DNA of 64,000 nucleotides from Caprella mutica (GCA_947561585.1 CANNZV010001599.1:62001-126000), one strand, 5' to 3'; numbered from the stretch's first letter, positions 1 through 11,710 are shown. A program made the numbers and translations. Notes: a model not told the origin generated them from the sequence alone.

Positions 1-460
1 ATTTCCTTTTGATGTCAGTGATACAGTGATATAGTCAACCAAATAACTGAAACAGACGATATTCCATTAATAGAATTAGGTTATCTCGCCCGGAATAGGT
101 CTTTATTTATAATTATTTGCTAAAGGAAAAACAATAGGTATTTATATTACTACCCAGTAATATAATATACAAGTTAAGAATCCTGACAATATAATTAGGG
201 TTGTGACAATATATTTTTAAAATCATAAATCCTGAAAATGTTATAGACGAAGGGAATCAAATAGTTTTGAATCGTTCTAAAGAAAGGGTATAAAGTATTC
301 GATAACATAAGATTTAAAATATGTTATGTTTAAAAAGCACATTCAGAAACCGATTAATAATATTTTTTTTTATCTTATAATGTATATAATTGGTAATTAA
401 TCGTTCAAATAATATACATATTTTATCACCATTTTTAAAGTTAAGAGGTCTGATATTAAT
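1..460. other. AT-rich sequence without recognisable gene
   Basis: No coding region, RNA gene or repeat with clear ends is visible. A motif in 196-235 (a run beginning TTAGGGTTGTGACAATAT) recurs around 28310-28345 and, inverted, near 28440-28480, so part of it is probably a dispersed repeat. Confidence 0.4.
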
Positions 461-462
461 TA

Positions 463-566
463 TTTGGGTGGCAATTGTCTGGGGGTGGCAATTGTCCGGG
501 TGGCAACTGTCCGGGGGTGGCAATTATCCGCGGGTAGCAATTGTCCGCGGGTGGCAATTGTCCTAG
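463..566. repeat. 18-bp minisatellite, about 6 units
   Basis: Tandem units of the form GGGTGGCAATTGTCCGCG repeat about six times with small variations. The block is much more GC-rich than its surroundings. It is followed at 580-645 by a related inverted-type sequence (CGGACAATTCGCCGC, then GGCGAGTTGTCCTAG), which could form a hairpin. Confidence 0.75.
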
Positions 567-999
567 CACCATATTTTCTTCGGTTCTAGGCCGCGGACAA
601 TTCGCCGCTAGGACAACTCGCCGCCAGGCGAGTTGTCCTAGTTGTTGACTAATTTAGTCAACAACATCTATACCCTGTTTTATCATCTATTTAATAATGT
701 TTCAGAAGTTAATGTAACTCTTTCCATTGACTAGAAAAAAAAATGTAATAATAAACAACAAAAAATGTCCCAAGTAACTCCGATGGTGGGGCACACTGAG
801 ACAGGCTCAGCCAGGGCACAATGGGACGATTTACTTACCTATTATAAAATCAAAGTTATTAACAAATTTTAAATTGGAGTTTTGCTTCCTAATGTTTCTG
901 CACCGATCGGGTTCAACAAGATCATCTTTTTGTCATTCAGCTTCACCGAAGCAATAATGTTTGATCTGATTTGAGCAGTCTACTTAAATATTATATCTC

Positions 1000-1363
1000 A
1001 TCTTCAACATCCATATCTTTTTCTTCAATGATGATTCCTACATAATAAGTTTTTTGCTACATAATAAGTTTCAACAAGGACATAGTTTTCAGTAACTGGC
1101 TCATTTTCTAGAGGCAGGAAGTCCTTATTTCTTCGTCCAGGTAAAGTATCATCATCGATTTGATCAGATGAATGATCAGACAAATCCAAAGCGTCTTCAT
1201 CGGATGATGAAGCCAAAGCAGTTTCTTCAACTCTGGCAGCGCCTAAGACCCAATTAGGCCCCAGTGAGGGGTAAGGGAAATGTATAATTGCAGTACTCCT
1301 GACCCTACCAAGGGGGTAACGGAATGGGCCGTGATTAGCCACCATGGTCACTTCTATAAGCAA
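1000..1363 (-). pseudogene. possible transposase C-terminal fragment with acidic tail
   Basis: A 112-codon open frame on the minus strand contains a serine/aspartate-rich stretch (ASSSDEDALDLSDHSSD) followed by LPLENEPVTENYVLVE. An acidic linker ending in a short 'ENxYVLVxY' beta-strand module resembles C-terminal tails of some pogo/Tigger-like transposases. After a probable frame slip the reading continues as YYVG...EEKDMDVEDEI. No catalytic domain, TIRs or start region are visible. The assignment is inference from composition and one motif; it may simply be an unrecognised gene remnant. Confidence 0.25.
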
Positions 1364-2139
1364 AATAGAGACAAGGACACCTTCAAGATCCTAGGCCTGA
1401 TGGCACCCATCCAATAGAGGTCGGGATTGAGGCAGCGGACGGCAGAGATCCACATCCGGCTACTCACTATCGAACCAAACCTAGTACCGGGTAGGAATAG
1501 AGGGAGAAAGGGAATGGACATAGAACAACGTTGATGCAATTAGTAAATATTGTCAATAATATTGATCATGTGAAGTTGCCTTTTGGGAATAAGAAGTGAG
1601 AGATAGGGAGCGTAAGTTTAATTGCTGCCCTCATAATAGCTTCTGAGGCCATTCCTCTATTTGTCCTTGTTCTGGACCGAAGAATCTTGCAACTGTAACA
1701 TATAGTTGTTTGAATAAGTAACATATAAAATATTAATATGTATTTTATTCAAAATGGAATTCATTGAAACAGACTGGGTTTCAGTGGGACACTGTCCCAG
1801 TGTTGGCAGTTTTTACGGTCCCAAAGAACCCCATTGTGCAATTTTGTGAAATATTGTGCACTTCTAATCAACTGAATGGGATTGTCCAAATAGTAGCTGG
1901 ATACAATAACTATAGATATATATCCTCATTTTGAGAGTTACACGAAACACTCATTCATACAAATCAGTCTTTAATACATTTGTAATTCCTTACAAAAGAA
2001 TTACTTGACTCATCTGGAAAATGAATTTATTCTTTTACGGGGCAACCGTCGCAACACTACCTCTATCGGTAATGCGAGTTGGTGAACTGCTAATAGCAGA
2101 ATTCTGGCTTAGAGGGTTAATTAAAATTACTTTTTATTG

Positions 2140-3360
2140 AATCCCTGATAACATTGCACCATCGGGCCAACGTCGGTAAACGTTGACAAAGTAAAGGCAC
2201 GATTGGACATTGGCACGCCAATGCTATTACACACTGGGCCAATGCAATGAAAACGACACTGGGCCAACGGTTGCCAAACAGCACTGGCCCAATGAAGGAA
2301 AACATTGGTTAACCAATCCAGTGATTTTTTGATGTACCAGTATATTTATTATACTGGTCTACTGGTTCTATTTGGCAGTTATCGCCAGACAATCAGAGAA
2401 AATAGGTGCAAACGATATCTCCTAATTTTAATCACACCAAATAGCCAATTTAATATCCTCAATTGAGTATATCTTTGAAATTGTACCGCTTCTGGCAATT
2501 TAGTATAAATAGGCCTGTTAAATCCCTTCAATTATTAATTTAACATTTTATATATTTCATTCATAAAAATGAGATTGGACGCTAGTTATTCATATATTTA
2601 GTATGACAAGTTATTTTTCCGTCTGAAATAATTATGCACATTGAAAGTTATACTTTCTATTCAATTTTAGATAGAAATATTATTTTTTGGTTAAAATAGC
2701 GTATGTAAAATTATAGAATCGAGTTTGAATTACTAAGTATTTTATATTTTTTTTTTTGCCTTTGATCTGTAAAATGTATTTGTAGGACAGCTAATAACAT
2801 TATTAGAAGTAACTGTTGTCTCTACGTGTTCTGTATAGCGTAATCTAATTAATATACCTGTTATGTGAAAATAGTACTGACCGTAGTATGCATGGCATCG
2901 GCACCGTATGTTAAGTATTGCCGGTACCAATAAGTCGTTTATACGTGGTTATACTGTTCTGGGCCATCCGTGAGGTGGGCCAACGTCGGGCCTTGCTGGC
3001 CCAATACACCGAGACCGGCATGACAGCGTTGGCCCAGAGTTTCGTTCTGAATTTGGCCAACGTTGGCCCAACATTGTGATGTTTACTGGGTAATCTAATT
3101 AATACACATCTATATGAAAATAATACTAGCGGTAGACTTGTATGACATCGGCACCTTTAAATATTGCCGTTGGAGGTACCAATAAGTCGTTTATACGTGG
3201 TTATACTGTTCTGAGCCGGTGGACATGCGTGAGGTGGGTCAACGTAGGGCCTTTGCTGATCCAATTTATACATCGAAACTGGCATGGCATCGTTGGCCCA
3301 GGGTTTCGCTCTGAATTGAGCCAACTTATGCCTAACAGTGTACTGTTTACTCCACGGGTA
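2140..3360. repeat. dispersed repeat blocks rich in TTGGCCCAACGTTGG-like motifs
   Basis: Three blocks (about 2150-2310, 2955-3090 and 3205-3350) are rich in GGGCCAACG and TTGGCCCA words. The last two are a direct duplication of each other: both contain a TAAGTCGTTTATACGTGG segment followed by a GTGAGGTGGG segment. Together they look like the ends and interior of a non-coding transposon. Open frames here are short and unremarkable. Confidence 0.5.
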
Positions 3361-3369
3361 TGGCGTAAT

Positions 3370-4348
3370 TAGATAATGCTAAATTTAATTAATTTATCTA
3401 TTTTTTTCAAAACTAATTCAATTTAGCTGTATCATACGTCACTGCTTATCGGTATTAGAGAGGATCTGGTTTCTATTTATATGATTCCAAGATGAAGATA
3501 AATATCAAGATTCCTATCGAAACTGATCTAAGATTCTAAGTTTGGTTACCTATTTATTCGACAATCGCCATTCATATGTTGGGTTTATTTCTAGAGGGAA
3601 GTATTCAGTTTTGAAAGCGTTAGATCTCCAATACCAGATGCTGTTAGCTCATACCGATAAGTTGTGACGTAAAATACAGATGAATTGAATTAATTAATTT
3701 ACTTTTTTTTGTTGTTGTAGTAGATATTATATCTTTGTTGTTACTACACAGATCATGTCTAATACCGATAGAGCTAAATTTAATTTGTTTATCTACTTCT
3801 TCTGTATATTAGGATGCCATGATTATTCATTGTGTGGTATTAAATTTAAAAAAATGAAAGACAGCAGATTCATCAATACCTCACTAGTAGTTTATTCTCT
3901 TTTTACTAACTGCGGATTCGAAAACTGAGGCAAATTATAGATAAGATAATTTTCCGAGTGTTAGTAAAATCCATACAAAATGGCTATTCCATTTTTGTTT
4001 TTTAATTCAGAAGCAGCAATTTCCTTGTCTGGATCCTGACTTTGTCTTGGTCCAGATGCCAAGATACAAACTAAGATAAAATGATTTAATGATCTGATAT
4101 GGGGTGTTATTATAAAGAGCATTACTCCAGATTACAAAATTACATCATTTTATTTGGCTTAGGTACCTACGCTACGTTATGTATTCGACAATCACCATTC
4201 CTATGTTTGGTTTCTTTCTTGAGGGAAGTTTTTAGTTCTGTTCATTTAGATAACTGGCTAGTTGTTAGGTATATGAGTTGTGTCATAAATTGTATTTATA
4301 ACCGAATAATATTATAAATAGATAGGTAGGTATCGGATATCCTCACTA
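3370..4348. other. AT-rich sequence without recognisable gene
   Basis: Only short open frames (up to 72 codons) with no recognisable motif. Similar stretches (for example TATTCGACAATC plus CATATGTT) occur near 3555 and 4180, suggesting an old internal duplication. Confidence 0.35.
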
Positions 4349-4787
4349 ATCCTGACCCAAGTAAAATAGTATGTATCATAAACTCACCATTTGTCTCTCC
4401 AGCTCTCTCCAAAATTCAACAAATTCTCTCCAAAATTATTAAATTTTCAAAAATTCTCTCCAAAATAACCAGTCTGCAGAATATGGGAGATATTTGGGAT
4501 ATTCTCTCCGAACACTTTTGAATTAATTCCTATATATACATTAATTTTGCTACGAACACTTCTGAATTAATCCCTATATTTACATTAATTTTGCTACGAA
4601 CAGAATAAGAGATCGCTACGAACAATTTATCAGTTTCTGCAGACTGGCAAAATAACATTGTAGCATAGGAGAAAAATAGATAAAACTCGCCATTTGCAAT
4701 TGAAGGGCTCAAAATAACTGTCACAAACTCGCCATTAAAATGGCGAATTTGGACATGCTTTCATTGCTTTATTACTTGGATCCTGAC
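4349..4787. mobile_element. hAT-type MITE (CCAAGTAA family), copy 1, with 8-bp TSD
   Basis: The element runs from CCAAGTAAAATAGTATG at 4357 to TTATTACTTGG ending at 4779. It is flanked by an exact 8-bp direct repeat ATCCTGAC (4349-4356 and 4780-4787). Eight-base target duplications are the hallmark of the hAT superfamily. The interior is non-coding and rich in TCTCTCCAAAA and in ACTCGCCATT/AATGGCGAGTTT, which is an internal inverted repeat. A second MITE interrupts this copy at 4469-4647. Confidence 0.88.
4461..4655. mobile_element. MITE (CCAGTCTGCAG family) nested in the CCAAGTAA MITE
   Basis: The element starts CCAGTCTGCAGAATATGG at 4469 and ends TTTCTGCAGACTGG at 4647, flanked by the exact 8-bp repeat CAAAATAA (4461-4468, 4648-4655). 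Removing it and one duplication restores the sequence seen in the other CCAAGTAA copies (CTCCAAAATAACATTG), which independently confirms the boundaries. Terminal repeats and TSD length indicate hAT-type mobilisation. Confidence 0.9.
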
Positions 4788-4962
4788 CAGACGGACCTTA
4801 AGTGACTTAATGGAATCTTTATGTTTCTAACTTTCTTACATCTGTTAAGATAGGAATCTTCAATATGGCATAAAATTTATATTCATCTTCATCATAAATT
4901 CTTAAGTTTCTAACTACCTAGTCAGTAGTGATTGTGAATTGTGATGGGGGGCGGCAGGGCCC

Positions 4963-5396
4963 CCAGTCTGCAGAAACTGGTAAAGTGTTTGTAGAGATCT
5001 CTTATTCTGTTTGTAGCAAAATTAATGTAATTATAGGGATTAATTCAGAAGTGTTCATAGCAAAATCCAACTTATCCAAGTAAAATAGTATGTCCCATAA
5101 ACTCGCTATTTGTCTCTCCAGCTCTCTCCAAAATTCAACAAATTCTCTCCAAAATGATCAAATTATCATAAATTCTCTCCAAAATAACTTTGTAGCATAG
5201 GAGAAAAATAGATAAAACTCACCATTTGCAATTGAAGGGCCCAAAATAACTGTCTCAAACTCGCTATTAAAATGGTGAGTTTGGACATGCTTTATTACTT
5301 GGAGCAAAATTAATGTAAATATAGGAATTAATTCAAAATTGTTCGGAGAGAATATCCCAATCAGGTATCTCCCATATTCTGCTGTCTGCAGACTGG
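4963..5396. mobile_element. MITE (CCAGTCTGCAG family), host of a nested CCAAGTAA element
   Basis: CCAGTCTGCAGAAACTGG at 4963 and CTGTCTGCAGACTGG ending at 5396 are the terminal inverted repeats. The interior contains the family's TAGGAATTAATTCA core. The copy is interrupted at 5067-5302 by a CCAAGTAA-family element. Flanking 8-mers are similar but not identical, so its own TSD has decayed or the copy is slightly truncated. Confidence 0.75.
5059..5310. mobile_element. hAT-type MITE (CCAAGTAA family), copy 2, with 8-bp TSD
   Basis: An element of 236 bp at 5067-5302 is flanked by the exact 8-bp direct repeat AGCAAAAT (5059-5066, 5303-5310). It starts with an extra CCAACTTAT before the usual CCAAGTAAAATAG, so its left end is slightly duplicated. 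It lies inside a CCAGTCTGCAG-family MITE. Confidence 0.88.
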
Positions 5397-5415
5397 TGCA
5401 GTGGTGATAGGCCAG

Positions 5416-5658
5416 TCTGTAGGCCAAGTAGAATAGTATGTCTCATAAACTCGCCATTTGTCTCTCCAGCTCTCTCCAAAATTCAACAATTTCTCTCCAA
5501 AATGATCAAATTTTCATAAATTCTCTCCAAAATAACATTGTATCATAGGAGAAAAATAGAAAAAACTCGCCATTTGCATTTGAAGGGCTCAAAATATCTG
5601 TCACAAACTCGCCATTAAAATGGCGAGTTTGGACATTCTTTATTGCTTGGTCTGTAGG
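5416..5658. mobile_element. hAT-type MITE (CCAAGTAA family), copy 3, with 8-bp TSD
   Basis: CCAAGTAGAATAG at 5424 to TTTATTGCTTGG at 5650 (227 bp), flanked by the exact 8-bp repeat TCTGTAGG (5416-5423, 5651-5658). The interior is nearly identical to copies 1 and 2. The element sits at the left edge of the GGGTCACGCAGG MITE. Confidence 0.88.
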
Positions 5659-5889
5659 GTCACGCAGGTAAATTGCGGCACACTGACTTACTGCGGCCTC
5701 TTACAACAGAAACATCATACATTCAAAACACACGTTAAAAAATTAAATTAATAAATTACAGCATGCAATGCGCTTCTTTTGATAGCTATTCAACATTTTA
5801 ATGGAATTCCGGTTCAGAATGTTTTAGAGACTCTCTTGAGGAGGCCGTAATTAAAAATTAAATGGCCGCAATTTGCCTGCGTGACCCTA
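5655..5889. mobile_element. MITE with TAGGGTCACGCAGG terminal inverted repeats
   Basis: TAGGGTCACGCAGGTAAATT at the left is matched in inverse at the right by AATTTGCCTGCGTGACCCTA, both followed inwards by GC-rich GCGGC/GGCCGC. The element is about 235 bp and non-coding. A second, disrupted copy lies at about 23873-24315. Confidence 0.8.
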
Positions 5890-6780
5890 TAATGTGTATT
5901 TTGTGCCATGTTTTAAAGTATGGACAAAGTCGCCAGTATATTGGCGACTTTTGAATTTTGAGTGGTCAAATTAGTTGGAAAACCTGTAAATAACAAGTAA
6001 ATCTTTCCTAAAATACCAGGTTATAGGTGTATGGCTGGGCAATCGCCATAAATGAATAATAGAAAATATAAAATCGCCACAGATAGCCAAGAAAAATCAT
6101 CCGTCAGCATAAAAATAAGGATACATTATCCATAGACCCTATTTCTATAGACTATAGGTAGGTAGGAACATGTCACTGTCAGACGTACCTAGTTAGTAGT
6201 TAGGTACTAGATTTGTATGAGATTGCAAGCCAGGTTAAGTATCTTGTACCTATCTATAGGTTTTCTACCTAATTCTCTTTTTTCCCCAGTTAGATCACAG
6301 AACATAGGTTATAGTCTATATAAATTAATATAGGAAGATGTTAAGGAATGTTTAGTTTAAATAAATAAAATAATAGATGTTTCACTGTTATTTGAACACT
6401 AGAGGGAACGTAATAATTGAGGGGGAGCATATCAGCCAATCAGAGAGAGACATACCAATGACACCAGCCAATCAGAGAGCCTGAGAGAGGCATTCCACTT
6501 GATACCAGCCAATCAGGGATAGGCATGCCGTGATGTCATACATTACAAACGTACATAAAAGATACAAACTGATATAATGTGAATATGTATTAACTGCCAT
6601 CTACCAATAACTTTAAATTAATGATGAGAACTGAATCAGATATCAAAATGAAAGTACACCATTCATAAAATCATAACACATTTCCTGTTAACCTACAAAC
6701 TATACCTAAGTAAATTAGACTAGATAGTTAGTGGCTTACATGCACAATATGAAATAATTCTATAGTTCAATATACCTAAT
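5890..6780. other. non-coding stretch with three CAGCCAATCAGAG direct repeats
   Basis: No gene is recognisable. At 6430-6515 the motif CAGCCAATCAG occurs three times at roughly 35-45-bp spacing, each followed by a purine-rich GAGAGA or a related stretch. CCAAT-box cores in such an arrangement could be promoter elements of a mobile element, but no transcript start or ORF is evident. Confidence 0.4.
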
Positions 6781-6990
6781 TTGAAATTTCCGATTCCACT
6801 GTGTAATGAACTTCACACTACCTAAATACCTAGGTACTTAAATAAATCTTTGAACCGAACATGTTTAGTTTGAATTGTTTCTGTCTCAAACATCAGAACA
6901 TGTCCAGAACATGTTCGGTTCAAAGATTTATTTAGGTAGATTATAGATATGTAGTGTGAAGTTGATTACACATTGGAATTGGAAATTAAG
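6780..6990. repeat. foldback (palindromic) repeat of about 210 bp
   Basis: The left arm (GTGTAATGAACTTCACACTA, then AAATAAATCTTTGAACCGAA) is mirrored by the right arm (TTCGGTTCAAAGATTTATTT, then TAGTGTGAAGTTGATTACAC), with a short loop near 6885. The arms are close to perfect, so the DNA or RNA could form a long hairpin. No coding capacity. Confidence 0.8.
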
Positions 6991-7067
6991 TATTTCTTTA
7001 CTTGATCGAAAATGTGGACCCATCCTATAATTCATAACTTGCCCACTAAAGCTGTGAATTATTGGAT

Positions 7068-7545
7068 TGTTCCACAATTACGATCACAGAACATTGAATA
7101 AGAAGAAGCTCAGATCGAACATGTACACATGGTGTACACAGTCGTAAAATTTCAACCAATCACGTCCATTGATCGCTGACGTCACTATGAACACTCTCTC
7201 AAAAACAGTTTGAGCGTGCATTCTACCTCAGCTCATTATCTTTGCTGGGAGTCATATCTTCCTACCAAATTATGTACACGATTATCTATATTCTATAGCC
7301 CAGCTACTAAGCAATAATAAACTAATCTTCTTTGCAACAAACACAAACTGACACCATTTCGGTTGTAATACGCATTCAAAATACGGACACAAACAGAACT
7401 GGTGAAACAAAGCCTCTGATTGGCTGAGTGGCTCTAGTTTAAGTGACGTCACTGTAAACGGCACTCAAGAGTAATATAATGGGATCTACACTTCTTCTTC
7501 TATTCAATGTTCTGTGATTATGACCACGTGTAAAAAATCATATTA
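7068..7545. mobile_element. MITE with CRE- and CCAAT-bearing inverted ends
   Basis: GATCACAGAACATTGAATAA at 7080 is mirrored by TTCAATGTTCTGTGATTATG at 7504. Just inside each end, TGACGTCAC (7179 and 7446 regions) and CCAATCA-type boxes (7156; inverted near 7417) occur in mirror orientation. The interior has only a 60-codon open frame of no recognisable family. The paired CRE-like and CCAAT-like motifs look like outward or inward promoter modules; that reading is inference. Confidence 0.65.
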
Positions 7546-7549
7546 TAAT

Positions 7550-8590
7550 TATTCACCTTTTATTTTAATTAGGTAGTATTTATAATACTTGCAGGTGAAA
7601 TAGATACCAATTAAACTAAAAGTGATCGAAAAACGGAAAAGTGAAAACTTCTTATAATTTGGATCTTACTTGCTAAACTTTGTTTCCACTAATTGTTTAG
7701 GACTGTAAGTATATGGGACAAGCATGTAATTTGCAGCTATCATTACGTCATCAAATTTAAACCAATCACAGTCAATATAACAGTAGCATTGATGATGTAA
7801 CTTAATCAAAATTTTGATTTGACAGTAGTGGGTTGTCATGTCTAATGTCGTAAATCTGGGTCCAAACTATTATGTACGTTTGACTTGTCACTTGTCATAC
7901 ATATATATCACGTGATCACTTGTTTTTAATTAACACTAAGACAAGACAACCTGTACATGTCATCTTAAGTTATTATTAATACATCGACATTGTAAGTTAA
8001 GTTATTAATGTACATCTTAAGGTAGTGATTTGTTATCATTACGTAATCAAGCCGATCGATATGATTTTAATTGTCGCTATTATGACGTCACGTGCACAAA
8101 ATACCTAAGATTGTTTGTACTATATCATTCTATGAACATTAGTATGCAACCTATAGGTATATGTACAGCCAGCTGTGTCAAAAATAAAAGCATCTTGAAA
8201 TGAAATAGATGCATTAGGTAGGAAGTACATTACAATGATGATAAAATGAAAATTACATATGATGATGAAAATCACTGTATATTTTCATTATTTTACGATC
8301 AAATAGTCCCCATTTAATTTAGAACTAGATGGCAGATTTGTGGATTATCGCCATAACAATAAATAGAATATTATTTCCAAATAGTTATCCCCATAAATAT
8401 GGTGATAAAGGCCTTTCTCTTGAACCTGGCTATAATAATCTCAAGAGACACACATGCTTCAGGCATGAAGTATAAGGATGTTTCCAAGTGTAAAATCTTC
8501 ACTAGGAAGCCAAATTTCTCCTTTAAAGCATCTTAAATGTGGCGACCTGGATCCATTTTCTCACTAAACTGGTGACTTTCCTGCCACACA
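7550..8590. other. AT-rich sequence without recognisable gene
   Basis: No open frame above 60 codons and no clear repeat ends. Several GTCATACATAT/ACGTGATC words are present but not organised as inverted repeats. Confidence 0.35.
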
Positions 8591-8596
8591 TTAAAA

Positions 8597-8834
8597 CATG
8601 GATTTTGTGGTAAATTCCACCGACATGTCGGTGGAATTTTTTCCCTTTGAAAATAATATTCAGGCAAAGTCGGTGGATTTTTAATTATTTAATCGTTAAT
8701 CCTATGTTACCATTAATTTTCGGTGGAAAAATGGGCAAAATGTTGGTGGATCAGCCAAATAACTGGATATTTATGGTGGATTTTTTAGCTTTTTGAAAAT
8801 GTCAGTGGAATTTTGTGCACCAAATACAGACTGG
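8597..8834. mobile_element. MITE (CCAGTCTGTATTT family), oriented copy with a 26-bp palindrome
   Basis: This copy carries the family's perfect internal palindrome centred on GACATGTC (8614-8639, flanked by AATTCCACC/GGTGGAATT) and ends at 8834 with CAAATACAGACTGG. Its left terminus is degenerate. Related copies are at 9491-9980, 10070-10250 and 10317-10566; a partial one is at 16945-17020. Confidence 0.65.
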
Positions 8835-8848
8835 CCTCTGCTTAGTTT

Positions 8849-9341
8849 ATAGAATCACGGAAACGGACGGAAATGGGCTGATTGATTCCAAAACAGACCG
8901 ATTGGGGACCAAAACGGACCGATTGGGGTCCAAAACGGACCGAACAGAGACTAAGCCGGATCTAATTGAGCCAAAACGGAGCTAAGTAGTTCATAAAAAA
9001 CAATAGCTACTTTGAATGCTCATATCCTATAAGCCGGAAATTATTCTATTTTTTTTTAAGAATAATTTCCGGCTTATAGGATATGAGCATTCAAAGTAGC
9101 TATTTTTTTTAACATAAGTAGGTAGCTATTATCAGTTAAATAACTCATTCTAAATATCATTATTTTTCTTCAATGTATAGTACTAACTATTTAAGTGTTT
9201 TTTATGAACTACTTAGCTCCGTTTCGGCCCGATTAGATCCGGCTTGGTCCCTGTTTGGTCCGCTTTGGACCCCAATCTGTCCATTTTGGGCCACAGTTGG
9301 TCCGTTTTGGTCCTCAATCGGTCCGATTCGGTGATTCTATG
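8849..9341. repeat. foldback repeat of about 490 bp
   Basis: The ends TAGAATCACGGAAACGGAC and GGTCCGATTCGGTGATTCTA are inverted. The inner arms are mirror images, including repeated ACCGATTGGGG / CCAAAACGGACCG units. The apex (about 9025-9105) is an almost perfect hairpin containing CATATCCTATAAGCCGG and its complement. No ORF. Arms of about 200 bp with tandem sub-units resemble small foldback transposons. Confidence 0.82.
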
Positions 9342-9357
9342 TACCCGCCTCTGCCTA

Positions 9358-11710
9358 TCCAAGTAAAATAGTATGGCTTGAATTCTCCATTTGTCTCTCC
9401 AAAAGAAACCAAGTTTCTCTCCAAAATGATAAAATTAACATAATTTCTCTCCAAACTAACTTTTTAATGATTGTAACACTAGCATAGGAACCAGTCTGTA
9501 TTTCATGGTAAATTACACCGACATGTCGGTGGAATTTTTCTCCTTTGAAAATAATATTCCAGCAAAGTCAGTGGATTTTTAGCTATTTATTCCCCAGTTT
9601 GTATTTGATACACTGAACTCCTCTGACTTTTTTTCAAAAATCTGAGAAATAGCTGCCAATATTTTTCATCAATTTGTCTAGTCCTCCAACATTTTTCCAG
9701 TTTCCCCTCCAAAAATAATGGTAATATAGGAATTAATAGCTAAATATTCTCCGACATTCAGGAATTTTTTTATTAGAGAAATTTATTATCCGCCGACATA
9801 TCATTGGAATTTACCACCAAATACAATCTGGTGTATTCCTATGTTACCATTAATTTTCAGTTGAAAAATGGAGAAAATGTTGGTGGATCTGCCAAACTAT
9901 TGGAAATTTATGGTGGATTTTTTCAGCTTTTTTAAAAAGTCAGTGGGATTTTGATTTTTGTGCACTAAATACTAAATGATAGAAATTAGGAATAAATCCT
10001 GTCAATCCAGACTGCCACAGTCAGGCCAGACTGCAGACCATGGTGGAAAAATAACTCTTCTGATTGACTAGTCCAGTTTGTATTTGATGCACTGAACTCC
10101 TCTGACTTTTTCTAAAATCTGAGAAATAGCTGCCAACATTTTTCATCAATTTATCTAGTTCTCCAACATTTTTCCAGTTTCCCCTCTACCTCCTGATATA
10201 TCATTGCAATTTAGTCAATTTACCACCAATTACCAAATACAATTTGGTGACTAGTAACTCTGTTAGAGATTCAAAATCAATTATGTGACTAATGTGAGAA
10301 CTCATCCTAAAGACAAGTCCTAGTCTGCATTTGGTGCTCAAAATTCCACTGACTTTTTGAAAAAGCTGAAAAAATCCACCATAAATTTCCACTAATTTGG
10401 CTGATCCACCTACATTTTACCCATTTTTCCACCGAAAATTAATGATAACATAGGAATTAATTAGGAATAAATAGCTAAAAATTCACAGACTTTGCCAGAA
10501 TATTATTTTCAGTGGAGAAAAATTCCACTGACAAGTTGGTGGAATTTACCATGAAATACAGTCTGGATTAGACAACTCTGCACATTTCTTTTAATTATAT
10601 AAAAATCAGTTATAAATTTCATATTTGAAAAAATTGAACTCTGCATGCTTTATGAAGCTTAGCCATCATGCCATGCTAAGCTTAGCTATACAAATATACA
10701 TGCTTTACTAATACAAAGCAGGGTTAATCATTAATGATCTCCGCGGTTGAGTATTCATCATTCATGAGTAACTCTGTCAGAATTTGAGTTTTTCACTCTG
10801 GAAGTCTGCAGAATATGCCAGATAATAAAGCATGTCTCTCAAATTTAAATCTCTGCAGGAGAAGAGACACATTATGCAGTCGGGGAAAAAATTATATATT
10901 TCTCGCCATTTGCAATTGAAGGGCTCAAAAAAAGTAAAAACTATCACAAACTCGCCTAGTCTTGCCATCAAAATGGCGAGTTTAGACATGCTTTATCACT
11001 TGGTAGCCCAGTCTGCAAAGCATGCACAATCAGTCTCCGGATATTTAATTTTTATGGCAAATTGTCTCCAAAGATTTTCCAATTTCTCTCCAAAATCACC
11101 CAAAATTTCAAAATACTCTCCAGTAATAACATATAAACATAGGAATTAAATGGGAAATTGTCGCCGGATAATTCAGGAGACTACTTTCAAGGCATCAATA
11201 GTCGCCGAATAAACTTCACAACTTCATGCATCTTTTGCAGTCTGGTTGGTAGCCTACTAGCCTATGTCTTTAGTGTCTTTATCTATCACTATCAGTGTAT
11301 CACTGTATCAGTGTATCTATCTGAGTCTGAGGATTTTGTTCTTCAAATATGGTAAATACCCAGACTGCAGAATATGGAACATTTTTCAAAGACTCTGCAA
11401 CAAATCTGACCCCAATTTTTGAAATTTTAGATCTCTGCAGGAGATCTTAAATTCATTCCTATGTTACCATTAATTTAGCTGCAGGAGATTCTGAATCTGC
11501 TGCTGCTTGCTGAGAGTAACTCTCTCAAATTAAAATCTCTGCAGAGCAAGAGACACATATGCAGAGTGGGACTAAATACCATGCAGAGTAGGACTAAATA
11601 CCCCACTAATCGGCACTTAAGCGACCCACCAGTCTGTAAAATATGGGAGATATTTGGGATATTCTCTTCGAACAATCCAGTCTGCAGAAACTGGTAAAGT
11701 TTATATAGAT
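9358..11710. mobile_element. cluster of nested MITE copies (CCAAGTAA, CCAGTCTGTATTT and CCAGTCTGCAG families)
   Basis: A CCAAGTAA-family left end starts at 9359. A CCAGTCTGTATTT element starts at 9491 and is interrupted at about 9597-9832 by a diverged relative (CCAGTTTGTATTTG to CAAATACAATCTGG). Further relatives lie at 10070-10250 and 10317-10566. A CCAAGTAA right end is at 10900-11002, and TTGTCTCC/TCGCCG-rich fragments at 11020-11200. CCAGTCTGCAG pieces lie at 11360-11400 and 11630-11710. All copies share a TAGGAATTAAT / CTATGTTACCATTAATTTT core. Open frames here are translations of MITE sequence. Individual boundaries are approximate. Confidence 0.6.

Noticed and set aside
7282..7464. 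Minus-strand 60-codon ORF, and a cysteine-rich start considered as a THAP-type exon
   Set aside because: Only two cysteines fit and no further zinc-binding residues follow; it lies wholly inside a MITE.
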